Shown: positions 23,151 to 32,716 of the stretch, piece after piece
Position numbering within the stretch: position 1 is the stretch's first letter
How the letters are laid out: each line of letters begins with the position of its first letter
NCBI GenBank assembly: GCA_030616475.1
Contig: JAUWXF010000020.1
Location: forward strand, 1 to 35,819
DNA length: 35,819 nucleotides
Direction of reading: 5' to 3'
DNA from: Desulfobacterales bacterium
GTDB taxonomy: Bacteria > Desulfobacterota > Desulfobacteria > Desulfobacterales > C00003060
The notes under the pieces: generated by a model
Seen by the model: the letters and a program-made list of their open reading frames with translations, nothing else
Told to the model about the DNA's origin: nothing
Database searches by the model: none
Made by a program: the position numbers and the translations under genes

Positions 23151-25610
23151 CTACACCCCCTGCCTCAGGTTCCATATTTCTCTGGCATACTCAGAGATCG
23201 TGCGGTCAGAAGAAAATTTGCCAGTGCGAGCGACGTTTAAGATGGCTTTTTTTGCCCACAGTGAACGATCCCTGTATTCCTGCGATACCTTGTCTTGCGC
23301 CTCAACATAAGGCTGGAAATCTGCAAGATGGAAGTAATAGTCTCCTTGATGTAGGATATTGTCACAGATGGGTTTAAAAAGGCCGCTCTCATTGGGACAA
23401 AACATATCAGAACCGATGCCGTCCATTACCCGTTTTATATCCGGATTCTGATTATAGTAATCCAACGGATTATAGGCACCGCCATCTCTCATTTGCTGAA
23501 TCTCTTCAACCTTGAGACCAAATATGTATATGTTCTCCTGGCCCACCTCTTCTAATATCTCCAGATTTGCTCCATCAAGGGTCCCTATTGTCAGTGCTCC
23601 ATTCATGGCAAGCTTCATGTTTCCCGTTCCTGAGGCCTCCATGCCTGCAGTGGATATCTGCTCGCTTAACTCAGCAGCAGGGACGATCTTTTCCGCCAGA
23701 GACACCCTGTAATCAGGAACAAGGACCACCTTCATCTGTCCTTTTACCCTGGGGTCTTTGTTAATAACCTCACCCACGCTGCATATGAGCTTTATTATCA
23801 GTTTCGCCATGAAATACCCCGGTGCTGCCTTGCCTGCAAAAATATAGGTCTTAGGCACAGTGAGTTCCTTCTGATCTTCTATCAAACTCAGGTACTGATG
23901 AATTATGTACATAACATTTAGAAGCTGGCGCTTGTATTCGTGAAGTCTCTTGATCTGTGTGTCAAAGAGGGAATTAGGATCCACCTCCACCCTTGCTGTA
24001 TCAAGGATTACCTTCGCCAATCTTTCCTTATTGGCCTTCTTGATCTTGAGAAACTTTCTCTGAAATGTTTCATCATCAGCATATTTTTCCAGTTGCCTCA
24101 GCCTGTCCAAATCCGTAATCCATGCATCGCCAATTGCTTCTGTTATCAGATCAGAAAGTAGTGGATTTGACTTCAACAGCCACCGACGCTGCGTCACCCC
24201 ATTTGTCTTGTTGTTGAATCTTTCAGGCCAAAGCTCGTAGAAATCGGGAACGAGAGAGCTTTTTACGAGTTCAGAATGAAGTTCTGCTACACCGTTTACC
24301 GAATGGCTGCCGACTATTGAAAGATATGCCATGCGTACCTGTTTAGTCTCCCCCTCCTCAATGATAGACATCCTACGTAATCTATCACCGTCATCAGGCC
24401 AACGGGAAGAGACTTGTTGCAGAAATCGGCGGTTTATCTCATATATTATCTGCAGATGCCTGGGAAGTACACGCTCAAGGAGGGGAACAGGCCATTTCTC
24501 TAACGCCTCTGGAAGCAGAGTATGGTTCGTATAAGCTAGGGTAGCCTCTGTGATCTCCCATGCCCTTTCCCACGCCATATCATGCTCATCAATCAGGGTA
24601 CGCATCAGCTCAGCCACCGTAAGGGCTGGATGAGTGTCGTTTAGTTGAATAGCGACCTTGTCTGCGAAGGCATCGAGTGTATCATGATTTGCAAGATACC
24701 TTCTCACAATATCCCTTATGGAACAGGCTACGAGGAAATACTCCTGAACCAGGCGAAGCTCCTTGCCGACCTCAACAGAGTCTGACGGATACAGCACTTT
24801 GGATATGGTCTCTGAAGACATCTTCTGCTCAACCGCCTTAAAGTAATCCCCTTCGTTAAATATCTGCATATCAAATTCGTCCGAAGACCTTGCAGAAAAA
24901 AGTCTCAGATAATTGACGGTCTTTCCGCCAAAGCCGACAATAGGCATATCATGTGGGACACCTACTAGTATTTTCCAGTCCATCCACATGGGGTTATCGT
25001 TTCCGTGCCTGTCCTGAAAATGCTCTATTCTACCGTACACAGGAATAATGCAGGCCTGATATGGCCTTTGTATTAGCCAGGGGGTCTCCTCGCTACACCA
25101 ATGGTCCGGCTTTTCTCTCTGACAGCCGTTATCTATCTCCTGTCTGAAGAGACCGAAATCATAATTTATGCCATAGCCATACCCGGGCAATCCAAGGGTT
25201 GCCAAGGAGTCCAGAAAACACGCTGCCAGCCGGCCCAATCCACCATTTCCAAGGGCTGCATCGACTTCGTTGCCCCTTACTTCTTCTATGTCAATGCCCA
25301 TATCTACTAGGGCATCCTTTGCCAAATCAAAGATTCCCAGGTTATACAGATTATTCCCTAGGGCCCTGCCCATAAGAAATTCCATGGAAAGATAATAGAG
25401 TCTCTTCGCATCCTCTTTCTTGTAACGTTCATCTGTCTCCAACATTCCGTCAATCAACCGCTCGCGCACCGCAAGGGCTACTGCCTGGTAAATATCGCCT
25501 TGTGAAGCATCATCCCAAGCTTTTCCGCCCGAATATTTTACGTGATAACGAACCGACTTCTGAAAATTTCGGACATCCTTTGCTGAGCTCGTTGTGTTTC
25601 CGCTTTTCAC
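23151..25610 (-). CDS. glgP: Glycogen/starch phosphorylase
   Basis: About 819 residues. GTG 25610 is preferred over GTG 25616 because AAGGAGA then lies at normal distance. Family blocks: LYYLSMEFLMGRALGNNL, the glycine-rich ALGNGGLGRLAACFLDSLA, QLNDTHPALTVAELMR, NGVTQRRWL, and the PLP-lysine region EASGTGNMKLAMNGALTIGT with DGANLEI (Lys near 666). It releases glucose 1-phosphate from alpha-1,4 chains. First gene of the glgP-glgX unit. No regulatory site is clear in the 140 bp to the STAS gene upstream. Confidence 0.96.
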   Translation of the reverse strand: MKSGNTTSSAKDVRNFQKSVRYHVKYSGGKAWDDASQGDIYQAVALAVRERLIDGMLETDERYKKEDAKRLYYLSMEFLMGRALGNNLYNLGIFDLAKDALVDMGIDIEEVRGNEVDAALGNGGLGRLAACFLDSLATLGLPGYGYGINYDFGLFRQEIDNGCQREKPDHWCSEETPWLIQRPYQACIIPVYGRIEHFQDRHGNDNPMWMDWKILVGVPHDMPIVGFGGKTVNYLRLFSARSSDEFDMQIFNEGDYFKAVEQKMSSETISKVLYPSDSVEVGKELRLVQEYFLVACSIRDIVRRYLANHDTLDAFADKVAIQLNDTHPALTVAELMRTLIDEHDMAWERAWEITEATLAYTNHTLLPEALEKWPVPLLERVLPRHLQIIYEINRRFLQQVSSRWPDDGDRLRRMSIIEEGETKQVRMAYLSIVGSHSVNGVAELHSELVKSSLVPDFYELWPERFNNKTNGVTQRRWLLKSNPLLSDLITEAIGDAWITDLDRLRQLEKYADDETFQRKFLKIKKANKERLAKVILDTARVEVDPNSLFDTQIKRLHEYKRQLLNVMYIIHQYLSLIEDQKELTVPKTYIFAGKAAPGYFMAKLIIKLICSVGEVINKDPRVKGQMKVVLVPDYRVSLAEKIVPAAELSEQISTAGMEASGTGNMKLAMNGALTIGTLDGANLEILEEVGQENIYIFGLKVEEIQQMRDGGAYNPLDYYNQNPDIKRVMDGIGSDMFCPNESGLFKPICDNILHQGDYYFHLADFQPYVEAQDKVSQEYRDRSLWAKKAILNVARTGKFSSDRTISEYAREIWNLRQGV

Positions 25611-25753
25611 AGTCACTCTCCTTCGCTGGCTTTCTGCTGGCCGGGTCGCCTGATAGCCAGTCGGCCACTAGAGCAGGTGAAATCTTTGATGGTGAGACTG
25701 ATGAACCTCTGCACTTGTGGAGGGGTGAACAGAGGTAGTATCCATCGAATCCA

Positions 25754-26092
25754 CTATTTAGACAAGGCGGCAACAGCCTCCCTTTGCCCTTCAAACATGC
25801 TAAACACCTTGTTCATTCTAGTCAGTTTGAACATTCTCATGACTGAACCCCTTGCACCACAGATGACAAGGTTGCCCCCGTCACCTAACAGCTTAAGGAC
25901 TGAAACCATTGCTCCCAGGCCGCTGCTGTCTACAAAATCGACCTCAGACATATTCAAGACGATTGAATGACTACCACTGGAGATATAGCCTGACATCTTC
26001 TCCTTAAAGTCGGTCGCACCTTGTGCATCCAATCTTTTGTTCAATATTTTGACTATCAGAACATTTCCATCTTTTTTGTCTTCAATCTCCAT
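25754..26092 (-). CDS. STAS-domain anti-sigma factor antagonist
   Basis: 112 residues from ATG 26092, preceded by AAAGGAGG; a frame extension to 26116 is rejected. SpoIIAA/RsbV-like: first strand GNVLIVKILNKRLDAQGATD, phospho-acceptor region VDFVDSSGLGAMVSVLK with the target Ser in DSSGLG, and strand GGNLVICGARGSVMRMF. Unphosphorylated, it should bind the anti-sigma kinase encoded one base upstream; phosphorylation by the kinase and removal by the SpoIIE-type phosphatase would switch it. Last gene of a three-gene module. Confidence 0.9.
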   Translation of the reverse strand: MEIEDKKDGNVLIVKILNKRLDAQGATDFKEKMSGYISSGSHSIVLNMSEVDFVDSSGLGAMVSVLKLLGDGGNLVICGARGSVMRMFKLTRMNKVFSMFEGQREAVAALSK

Positions 26093-26093
26093 C

Positions 26094-26555
26094 TCAGCCT
26101 CCTTTGTAAACACCAAAAACTGACGTATTCTTTAGCAGAGTCAGGCAATTTCTCCCGCTCTCCGTCTTATAGGTCACGGAATCCATAATCATCTTTATAA
26201 TAGGAAGGCCTCTTCCTGTTTCAGCTATGCTGTTAAGCTCACTAGGGTCAATTTCCAGCGCTGAAACATCCTTTCGCTCCACAAGTTCTTGCTCCATAGA
26301 TTTCCCGGTGTCACAAACATCAATGACAAGTCTGTCAGGATGAAGGGTAAGAGTAATCTCGACCTCCTGCCCCTTTTCATTTCCATAAGCATGTTCGATA
26401 CAGTTATTTACGGCTTCAACCACACAAAGTTCAATCTGGTCGGAGTCAGTATCTGAAAGAGGAATCAAAGAACATAGCTTGTTTATTGCCATGCCAACTA
26501 GAAACACCTGTTCCAGGTCACTGTCTATAACCAACTTGACTCTCTTTGACCCCAT
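26094..26555 (-). CDS. RsbW-like anti-sigma factor / serine kinase
   Basis: 153 residues from ATG 26555, which has GGAGG upstream; the longer frame from TTG 26657 is unlikely. It is a GHKL ATPase of the RsbW/SpoIIAB type: N-box ELCVVEAVNNCIEHAY, G1-like VCDTGKSM, and G2-like TGRGLPIIKMIMDSV. Proteins of this class hold a sigma factor or other partner and phosphorylate the STAS antagonist. No sigma factor gene is in the window, so the output is unknown and need not be transcriptional. Confidence 0.9.
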   Translation of the reverse strand: MGSKRVKLVIDSDLEQVFLVGMAINKLCSLIPLSDTDSDQIELCVVEAVNNCIEHAYGNEKGQEVEITLTLHPDRLVIDVCDTGKSMEQELVERKDVSALEIDPSELNSIAETGRGLPIIKMIMDSVTYKTESGRNCLTLLKNTSVFGVYKGG

Positions 26556-26649
26556 GCTTCCTCCATTGTGGTGGGTGGGCGGACCGGCAATCTTCTCTTC
26601 TTGCTTTTCGGGATGTGCTAATGACCGTAAAGACATCAGAGTTGATGGC

Positions 26650-28422
26650 TCAGACAAATTCTATAGCCAAAAGAGTCATATCGTCTTCAAAGTCATTATT
26701 TCCCCGCCATAGGCGCAGGCCTTCCTCAATCCTTTCCATCAATTCTCGTAGCGGAAAATTGTGTCCTTTTTCTAATATGTCGATCAAACGTTCCACTGAA
26801 AATTCTATCTGATTGTTGTTTGTACATTCAGTGATTCCGTCAGAATAAAGAATGAGCCTGTCCCCCTTGTTTAACTTGACTTCCTCTTCTGCGTAATCAA
26901 CGTCAGGCAGCATGCCAACCGGGTATCCGCCTGTCCCTATGAGAGAGGCCTTTGCCCCCTTTTTCAAGAATATTGGAGGTGGGTGACCTGCCAGGGTCAT
27001 TACCGTTTGACCATTTCGTGCATCGATAAACCCGTAAACCATGGTGAAGTATTGCATAGTATTAGCGTCTGCCTGAAAACGTTTGTTCAGAGCCTGTACT
27101 GCCATGGCGGGATTGGTTATTCTGTAATAGGGAGGTTCTGGGGCTGGCATAAACTGTTTCAACAGACCTTCTTGATCATTTGTTGGGCAAAGGGCTTTGC
27201 TCAAGGCGACCGAAAGCATAGCTGCCGGTATACCGTGGCCTGCTACATCAAGCACATAAAAACCAACGTGATGTTCATCAAGTTTGAAGTAGTTGAAAAT
27301 GTCACCAGCCACAAAAGTAGATGGCAGGAATATCGAATCAAACTGAACCCTGTAGATGGTTGAGGGTGCCTGTGGCATAAGACTGGATTGAATCTTCGCC
27401 CCAGCCTCAAGGTCTCTCTTGATCACGGAATAAGCTTGGCTGAGCTCTTTGTTGGACTCGCTTAGCTTCTTGTTCCGTTCTTCCAGGTCTTTTTGGAGCT
27501 TCAAAATCTTTTCCCCTGCCTTGAGGCGGGCTTCCAGTCTCTTCTGATCTGTAATGTCTCTCAAGATGTGGACACTGCCTGCTGGATTTCCATCACGATC
27601 CAGATAAATGGCCGCGCTTATACTAACGTCAACAATGTTTCTTTCTTTGGTGTATCGGCGGCTTTCAATGCCAGAGAAGCTTTCTCCTGCTAGCACCTTG
27701 TCAATCATTGTTTGGGTTTCAGGCCCGTTCTCCTCAGGAACATAATCCATCTTCCTGCCCAAGAGTTTGTCTGGTTGCCACCCAAAAACACTTGTGAAAG
27801 CTGGATTCACGTACACAGCCTTACCAGCCATGTCGTAGACGACGACTGGATCTGGACATGCCTCCAAAACAGTACGATATCTCTCCTGACTCTCCAGCAG
27901 TTCTTTCTCCGCCTGCTTGTGCTCGCTTAGGTCTTGGAGAGTTTCTATAGCTGCAACAACTTTCGCCTCAGCGTTTTTCAATGGTGCTGCAGTAAAAAAA
28001 AGCCATTTGCCTTTGTCTCCCAGATCAGGAAAGAAATCTTCAGCCTCGTATGCTCCCTCAATAACAGCTGACTCTCGATATTTGTTGCCGTAATATAAAG
28101 CTGTTTCTTCTCCTAGTTTGTTATCCACGACAAGGTCAGCCATAACAGGTCTTTCCGTGGAATAGAAAGCCAACCACTGTTTCTGAGTTCCGATTACTTC
28201 GTTTGCAGGAATGCCCGTAAGATTCTCACAAGCTTTGTTCCAGTGCGTAACGATGTGCTTCTTGTCAATTACAAAGGTTGGTATAGGACTCCCCTCAACG
28301 ATTTGCGAAAGCAATCTATCACTCGCACGCAGAGCCCGTTCAATTTGCTTGGGCTTAACGGCTTCTTTCTCTAACTCTTTGACATTTTGTTCCAACTGTT
28401 CATAGGTTGGTTTTCCGGTCAT
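26650..28422 (-). CDS. PAS-PAS-SpoIIE phosphatase (RsbU/RsbP-like)
   Basis: 590 residues. A short coiled coil (residues 5-30) is followed by PAS 1 (about 35-165: IPTFVIDKKHIVTHWNKACE), PAS 2 with PAC (about 180-300: PDPVVVYDMAGKAVYVNPAF), a second coiled coil (300-350) and a PP2C SpoIIE phosphatase. Metal-binding Asp residues are seen in TFVAGDIFNYF, YVLDVAGHGIPAAMLS, LILYSDGITEC and NDFEDDMTLLAIEF. It should dephosphorylate the STAS protein in response to a signal sensed by the PAS domains. No membrane segment is seen, so sensing is cytoplasmic. The ribosome site is weak. Confidence 0.92.
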   Translation of the reverse strand: MTGKPTYEQLEQNVKELEKEAVKPKQIERALRASDRLLSQIVEGSPIPTFVIDKKHIVTHWNKACENLTGIPANEVIGTQKQWLAFYSTERPVMADLVVDNKLGEETALYYGNKYRESAVIEGAYEAEDFFPDLGDKGKWLFFTAAPLKNAEAKVVAAIETLQDLSEHKQAEKELLESQERYRTVLEACPDPVVVYDMAGKAVYVNPAFTSVFGWQPDKLLGRKMDYVPEENGPETQTMIDKVLAGESFSGIESRRYTKERNIVDVSISAAIYLDRDGNPAGSVHILRDITDQKRLEARLKAGEKILKLQKDLEERNKKLSESNKELSQAYSVIKRDLEAGAKIQSSLMPQAPSTIYRVQFDSIFLPSTFVAGDIFNYFKLDEHHVGFYVLDVAGHGIPAAMLSVALSKALCPTNDQEGLLKQFMPAPEPPYYRITNPAMAVQALNKRFQADANTMQYFTMVYGFIDARNGQTVMTLAGHPPPIFLKKGAKASLIGTGGYPVGMLPDVDYAEEEVKLNKGDRLILYSDGITECTNNNQIEFSVERLIDILEKGHNFPLRELMERIEEGLRLWRGNNDFEDDMTLLAIEFV

Positions 28423-28678
28423 GACAAAATTACCTGCTCTCTCGCCTTGTACCTATTGACAATGATTTGAATGTGGGCACACTACACCTAACGGTAGTGC
28501 CTATTCGCACAAATCGTGCCGTAATAGTCCTAGTAGTTCAATTTGCATAATTTCAAACAGTTACGGCTTCTTTTTTAGGGCATCCCACATGGACGTCCTG
28601 GGAATTTGATTGGTTGTGTGTTCAAGTGTCAGATTATTGACGCGTAGAAACCCGGCTCTGAGGACATCTCAGATACCT

Positions 28679-29566
28679 TCAAACAGCATTTGAATTCTTT
28701 AAACCGGTCTGCCCCGTAGTCTCCAGCACGCCCATCCATTTACCGCCAGAAAGGTCCACCTGTTTTTGCTTTCCGGCCGTTGCCTCCATAGGAATATGAA
28801 CAAGATGATTATTGCACAAGCCCACAAGCATCTTGGTCTTTCCAGCCATGCCCGCGTGAGCTGCACCGCGACCTAGAAAGCCACACAGGATATGGTCGTT
28901 GGCATTGGCCGGAACACTCCGGATGATATAACTGGGATCAAAGTATTTCAGGTTCACCTCCATATTCTGTTCCCTGAAATATGAGGTAATGGCCTCTTTC
29001 AGAAATAGGCCAATGTCATGCAAGCGTACGTTTCCAGAGGCATCGCGCTCCTGTGGTCTGTCCATAAAGAACCTCTGCCCTGCCCCCTCGGCCACAACAA
29101 TCACCGCATGTTTTCTGCTGACCAACCGCTCCTTCAAGGCTTCGAGCAGTCCCTTTGGACCCTCAAGGTCAAAGTCAGACTCTGGGATCAGCGTGAAATT
29201 CACATCCGGCATTGCCATGGTGGCCGCTGCCGCTATAAACCCCGAATGACGGCCCATGAGCTTTACCAGGCCTATACCGTTCGGGGCACTGATGGCTTCA
29301 TTGTGGGCAGCGCCAATGACATTAACTGCTACGTCCACAGCCGTGTCAAAGCCAAAAGATCAATCTATTAGATAGATATCATTATCAATCGTCTTAGGTA
29401 TGCCTATCACGCCAATCTTCAGCCGTCTTTTGTTGATCTCTTCGGCGATCTTGGTGGATGCCATCATGGTGCCGTCTCCCCCAATGGTAAAAAGGAGGCG
29501 TATGTTTATCCGCTCCACGGCATCTACAATGCTTCCAATATCCTGGGAACCAATGGGGACGTTCAT
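28679..29566 (-). pseudogene. pfk: 6-phosphofructokinase, broken (nonsense codon and missing N-terminus)
   Basis: In one frame, 29566 to 29363 encodes the middle of a PFK (ERINIRLLFTIGGDGT and IGIPKTIDNDIYLID), then TGA at 29360-29362. The frame then goes on without shift as SFGFDTAVDVAVN and LMGRHSGFIAAAA to 28679, so the stop replaces a codon where the family usually has Arg or similar (CGA to TGA fits). The N-terminal nucleotide-binding part (about 90-130 residues) is absent, though remnants may extend past 29566. Type (ATP or PPi) is not certain. It lies beside aldolase and glycogen genes. Confidence 0.88.
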
Positions 29567-30073
29567 AAATAAGTAACCGTCATAACATCTGAAAATAACT
29601 AAAGAACAAACTTGCTATTGCAATGGTTTGATGATATGTGACGGTCCATCAAAGGGGACATCGTGCAGAACGTGCACAAGTCAAATTGGGGACATCCTGT
29701 TCCTCCTGTCAACGAAGAAATGAAGTTTGTGGACATCTTTAGTTTTACAGTTTCTAAGTAATCCTTTTAAAGCCGGTTCATGATGGTAAGAAAGTGGAAG
29801 ATAGAGGCCTGCCCGCCATCGCCATGGCTGCGTACGATTTTCGGGCGATGACAAGCAGGCGATGGCGGGCGGGCGAGGCGGGCGGGCACCTGGGTTCTTA
29901 CGTCACATCACAGCCCGAGTCAGAAGAGCGGGGTCGCGTCTACACTCTTGACACAAATGGAGGTTGGTTGGAGAGCGGGGCGGTGGGAAGAATGGACGGT
30001 TTACTTTTGAAGGTAGAAAAATATTGAGGGTTCATTACTCACATAGAATCATCGTCTCAGACAAACAGATGCC
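29567..30073. other. Intergenic region with REP-like repeat, no gene
   Basis: Contains GGGGACATC words (near 29655 and 29690) and REP-like copy B at 29808-29873, then a GGCGAGGCGGGCGGGC tail. No credible coding frame is seen. Short frames here consist of repeat sequence. Confidence 0.5.
29808..29873. repeat. REP-like palindromic repeat, copy B
   Basis: Arms CCTGCCCGCCATCGCC (29808-29823) and GGCGATGGCGGGCGGG (29858-29873) are complementary apart from one T-G wobble, with a 34-base loop. This is the best paired of the three copies in the window. Confidence 0.85.
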
Positions 30074-32566
30074 CTATGTGTCTGAATATAGGAACGGCTT
30101 GACGCTTATGTTCGTGCCGTCTGTGGTTATGGTGATGGCGCCGTTGCGATCAGTGCGAAATATTTGACATCCCAGAGCCTGGTAACGCTTGAGAGTCTTT
30201 TTGTGAGGAAATCCGAATATGTTCTTCCATCCTGATGATATGACAGCTATGTCAGGGCTCACGCATCTCAGAAACTTACGTGTGCTTGATCTCCGGCTTC
30301 CGTGGTGAGGGACCAAGAGCACGTTGCTCGTAAGGGCAGCGCAGGACAGGGATGTGAGTTCGTTTTCTGCCTCGGCCTCAATATCTCCGGGCAGCAAGAA
30401 CGATACATTTTCAAAAGAAACCTTTAGGACAAGAGAGTTATTATTTTTGGTGCGCCAGCCATCCCCTGCTTTCCGTTCTAAGAAATCCAAAGGAGGATAA
30501 AATGCCTGAAACCGAACCCCATTGATCATTCGCGGTTTAACCAGCTCCTTTAGTCCAACCACACGAATATCGTTTTCTGAGATGATTCTTAGAAAATCCA
30601 GATAGGGCTCTGTATCCGCGTGCTCCTGGTTCATCCATACCTCCCGGACATCAAAGTGCCGGGCAATAGACAACAGCCCATTCAAATGGTCCGGGTGCGG
30701 ATGAGAAAGGACAAGGATTTCCACGGTGGCAATCTTTCTCTTCCACAACAAAGGCCCTACCACCCGAGCCCCTACATCAAAACGGTTGTCATAAAACCCT
30801 CCGCCATCTGCCAGTATGCAGGGACCTCCTGGGAGTTCCATGAGAGCAGAACTCCCCTGCCCAACATCAATCACCGTCATCCTCAATTCACGACGGCCGT
30901 ACCGCTCGCTGACCCAGTAGCCGACATCTGCCAAAACAACTAGTACAAGGCCAATCAGCAGGGGTCTTGCCCAGCGGGTCCGGCGGAAGTTAAAGAGGGT
31001 CCACGCCAGGGCATAGTAAAGCCCAATCTCGATCAAGGTGGGAGTGACAGTCCTGACAGCAGCAAATGGCCACTTTGAAAAGAAAACGGCCAGGCCCATG
31101 CCTCCTTCAAGGATTACTGTCGCCCCTTTCATGATCCACAGGGCTATGGTTGCACTAATAGGCAAAAATAAGACAGCCAGCAGCCCCGCCGGCACGACCA
31201 GAAATCCAATCACAGGCACCATAAAGCAATTGGTCAAAATCCCGATGAGAGATGTTTGATTGAAATAATACAGGGCTATAGGAAAAGTACCCAGGATCGC
31301 AGCTGCGGATACAAAGAGAAAAAGGGCCGGCCTCTTGTAAACTGTGGGCGGGCCGCGCCTGAGTTCAACAACAAAGGGAAAGTGCTTCAGCATGTAGAGG
31401 ATGGCAAATACGGCAGTAAATGAGAGCTGAAAAGAGATTTCAAACAGAGCCGTGGGGCTTATGATCAAGATCACAAGGGCTGCCAAAGTTAGGGTATTGA
31501 TGGTGTCTCGTTCCCGTTCGAATAGCAAGGCCATCAAGAAGACCATCACCATGATAACAGCTCTCTGGGTAGCAGGGGACATCCCGGCCAAAAAGCCGTA
31601 AAAGAGAACAGGAAATAGACTCAAGAGGGCTGCACCCTTTGCAGGCCACGCAGCCAGGAGAACCCTTTGGGATCGGGCCAGGACAAATCGAAAGCCCAGA
31701 AAGGCAAGGGTTGCTACGATACCGATGTGGAGACCTGAGATGGCCAGCAGATGGGCAGTTCCGATCCGGTTGAAAACATCTCTAATCTCCCGAGAAACCT
31801 CGCTTCGATCGCCGATAAGAAGTGCCTTTATGACCCCCCTTGCGTCCCGTTGAGCCGGTTGGCCCGTTGAGCCGGTTTCAGGGTCTTCTGGGGTGGAGGT
31901 GGCCTTGTCAATCAGGCTGGACACGGCTTGTCTCGACCGGTCTATGGCATGGCCTAGCCGGTAGGTCTTTCCAGGGTGCAGTCTAATGACAAAGCTTTCC
32001 CTGGAAACAGATGCAGAGGCATATATTCCTCGAAAGGCCAAATACCGACGGTAGTCAAAACCACCCGGGTTGTTGAAGTTACGGATCTCTTTGAGCCTTG
32101 CAAGACACGCCACCCTGTCCCCTGAACGCAAACCAGCTACAGGCTCCCGGATTGTCGCCCTTACGGCACCGCTCACCTTGTAGAAAACGCCCTCCCTTGC
32201 CAAGGATTCTGCTTTCAGCACAAGACGGGTCCGGTCAGGGAATCGTTCTGGATGACCATCTACTGTACCGATAATGTGCCAGGGTCTACCGTCAACAAAA
32301 TGGGATACGTGATTTGCCGGAAGTCGCGGTGAGGTCCAACTTTGTAGACTCCAGTAGCCAATGGTAAAGAAAAGGAAAAGGGGAAGCAGGTAGACCCTTT
32401 GCTTCTTGAGGAGAATGAGAAGGAAAATCAGGAAGACAATGGCAACGGCAACAAGCAAGCTGGAAAGGCCGGGCAGCCAAAGGCCCACGACAATTCCGGC
32501 CATGAGGGCCAGCAGGAGAGGGATCAGGGGTCTGGCGTAAATCTGCGGAGGATCTCCAGCACGCAT
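30074..32566 (-). CDS. comEC: ComEC/Rec2 DNA-uptake channel protein
   Basis: 830 residues. N-terminal membrane helices and a soluble OB-like part (about 1-200) precede the Competence domain: GDRSEVSREIRDVFNRIGTA, HLLAISGLHIGIVA, then many hydrophobic helices (to about 540). The C-terminal third is a metallo-beta-lactamase fold: VIDVGQGSSAL near 562, LSHPHPDHLNG near 620, VPHHGSRRSS and VISSG. In transformable bacteria ComEC carries single-stranded DNA across the inner membrane; the MBL part may degrade the other strand. All expected metal-site motifs are present. Natural competence is not shown by this gene alone. It follows murA in the same direction after 150 bp of repeat. Confidence 0.95.
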   Translation of the reverse strand: MRAGDPPQIYARPLIPLLLALMAGIVVGLWLPGLSSLLVAVAIVFLIFLLILLKKQRVYLLPLFLFFTIGYWSLQSWTSPRLPANHVSHFVDGRPWHIIGTVDGHPERFPDRTRLVLKAESLAREGVFYKVSGAVRATIREPVAGLRSGDRVACLARLKEIRNFNNPGGFDYRRYLAFRGIYASASVSRESFVIRLHPGKTYRLGHAIDRSRQAVSSLIDKATSTPEDPETGSTGQPAQRDARGVIKALLIGDRSEVSREIRDVFNRIGTAHLLAISGLHIGIVATLAFLGFRFVLARSQRVLLAAWPAKGAALLSLFPVLFYGFLAGMSPATQRAVIMVMVFLMALLFERERDTINTLTLAALVILIISPTALFEISFQLSFTAVFAILYMLKHFPFVVELRRGPPTVYKRPALFLFVSAAAILGTFPIALYYFNQTSLIGILTNCFMVPVIGFLVVPAGLLAVLFLPISATIALWIMKGATVILEGGMGLAVFFSKWPFAAVRTVTPTLIEIGLYYALAWTLFNFRRTRWARPLLIGLVLVVLADVGYWVSERYGRRELRMTVIDVGQGSSALMELPGGPCILADGGGFYDNRFDVGARVVGPLLWKRKIATVEILVLSHPHPDHLNGLLSIARHFDVREVWMNQEHADTEPYLDFLRIISENDIRVVGLKELVKPRMINGVRFQAFYPPLDFLERKAGDGWRTKNNNSLVLKVSFENVSFLLPGDIEAEAENELTSLSCAALTSNVLLVPHHGSRRSSTRKFLRCVSPDIAVISSGWKNIFGFPHKKTLKRYQALGCQIFRTDRNGAITITTDGTNISVKPFLYSDT

Positions 32567-32589
32567 GTCGGTTTGGCCGGTCTACGATT

Positions 32590-32716
32590 AGCTGAAAGCT
32601 CAAAGCAAAAAAAGCATTTCTGGCCCTCAGCCCTGGCCCAGACCGGGTTTATTAGGCGGGTAGCTCATATGGAACGACGCGCCAGGGCGGGCCTTGAGCT
32701 TTCAGCTTTGAGCTTT
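32590..32716. repeat. Palindromic repeat between murA and comEC
   Basis: The outer arms share AGCTGAAAGCTCAA in inverse orientation (about 32590-32604 and 32694-32715). The inner arms are GGCCCTCAGCCCTGGCC and GCCAGGGCGGGCC. No gene. It could act as a weak terminator after murA (minus strand). Confidence 0.6.

Noticed and set aside
25510-25794. Short frames between glgP and the STAS gene
   Set aside because: They overlap the glgP start and show no ribosome site or resemblance to a family.
29360-29362. In-frame TGA in the phosphofructokinase as a selenocysteine codon
   Set aside because: The position is usually Arg or Lys in the family, the N-terminus is also missing, and no SECIS-like hairpin was recognised just after it. 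Decay explains it better.
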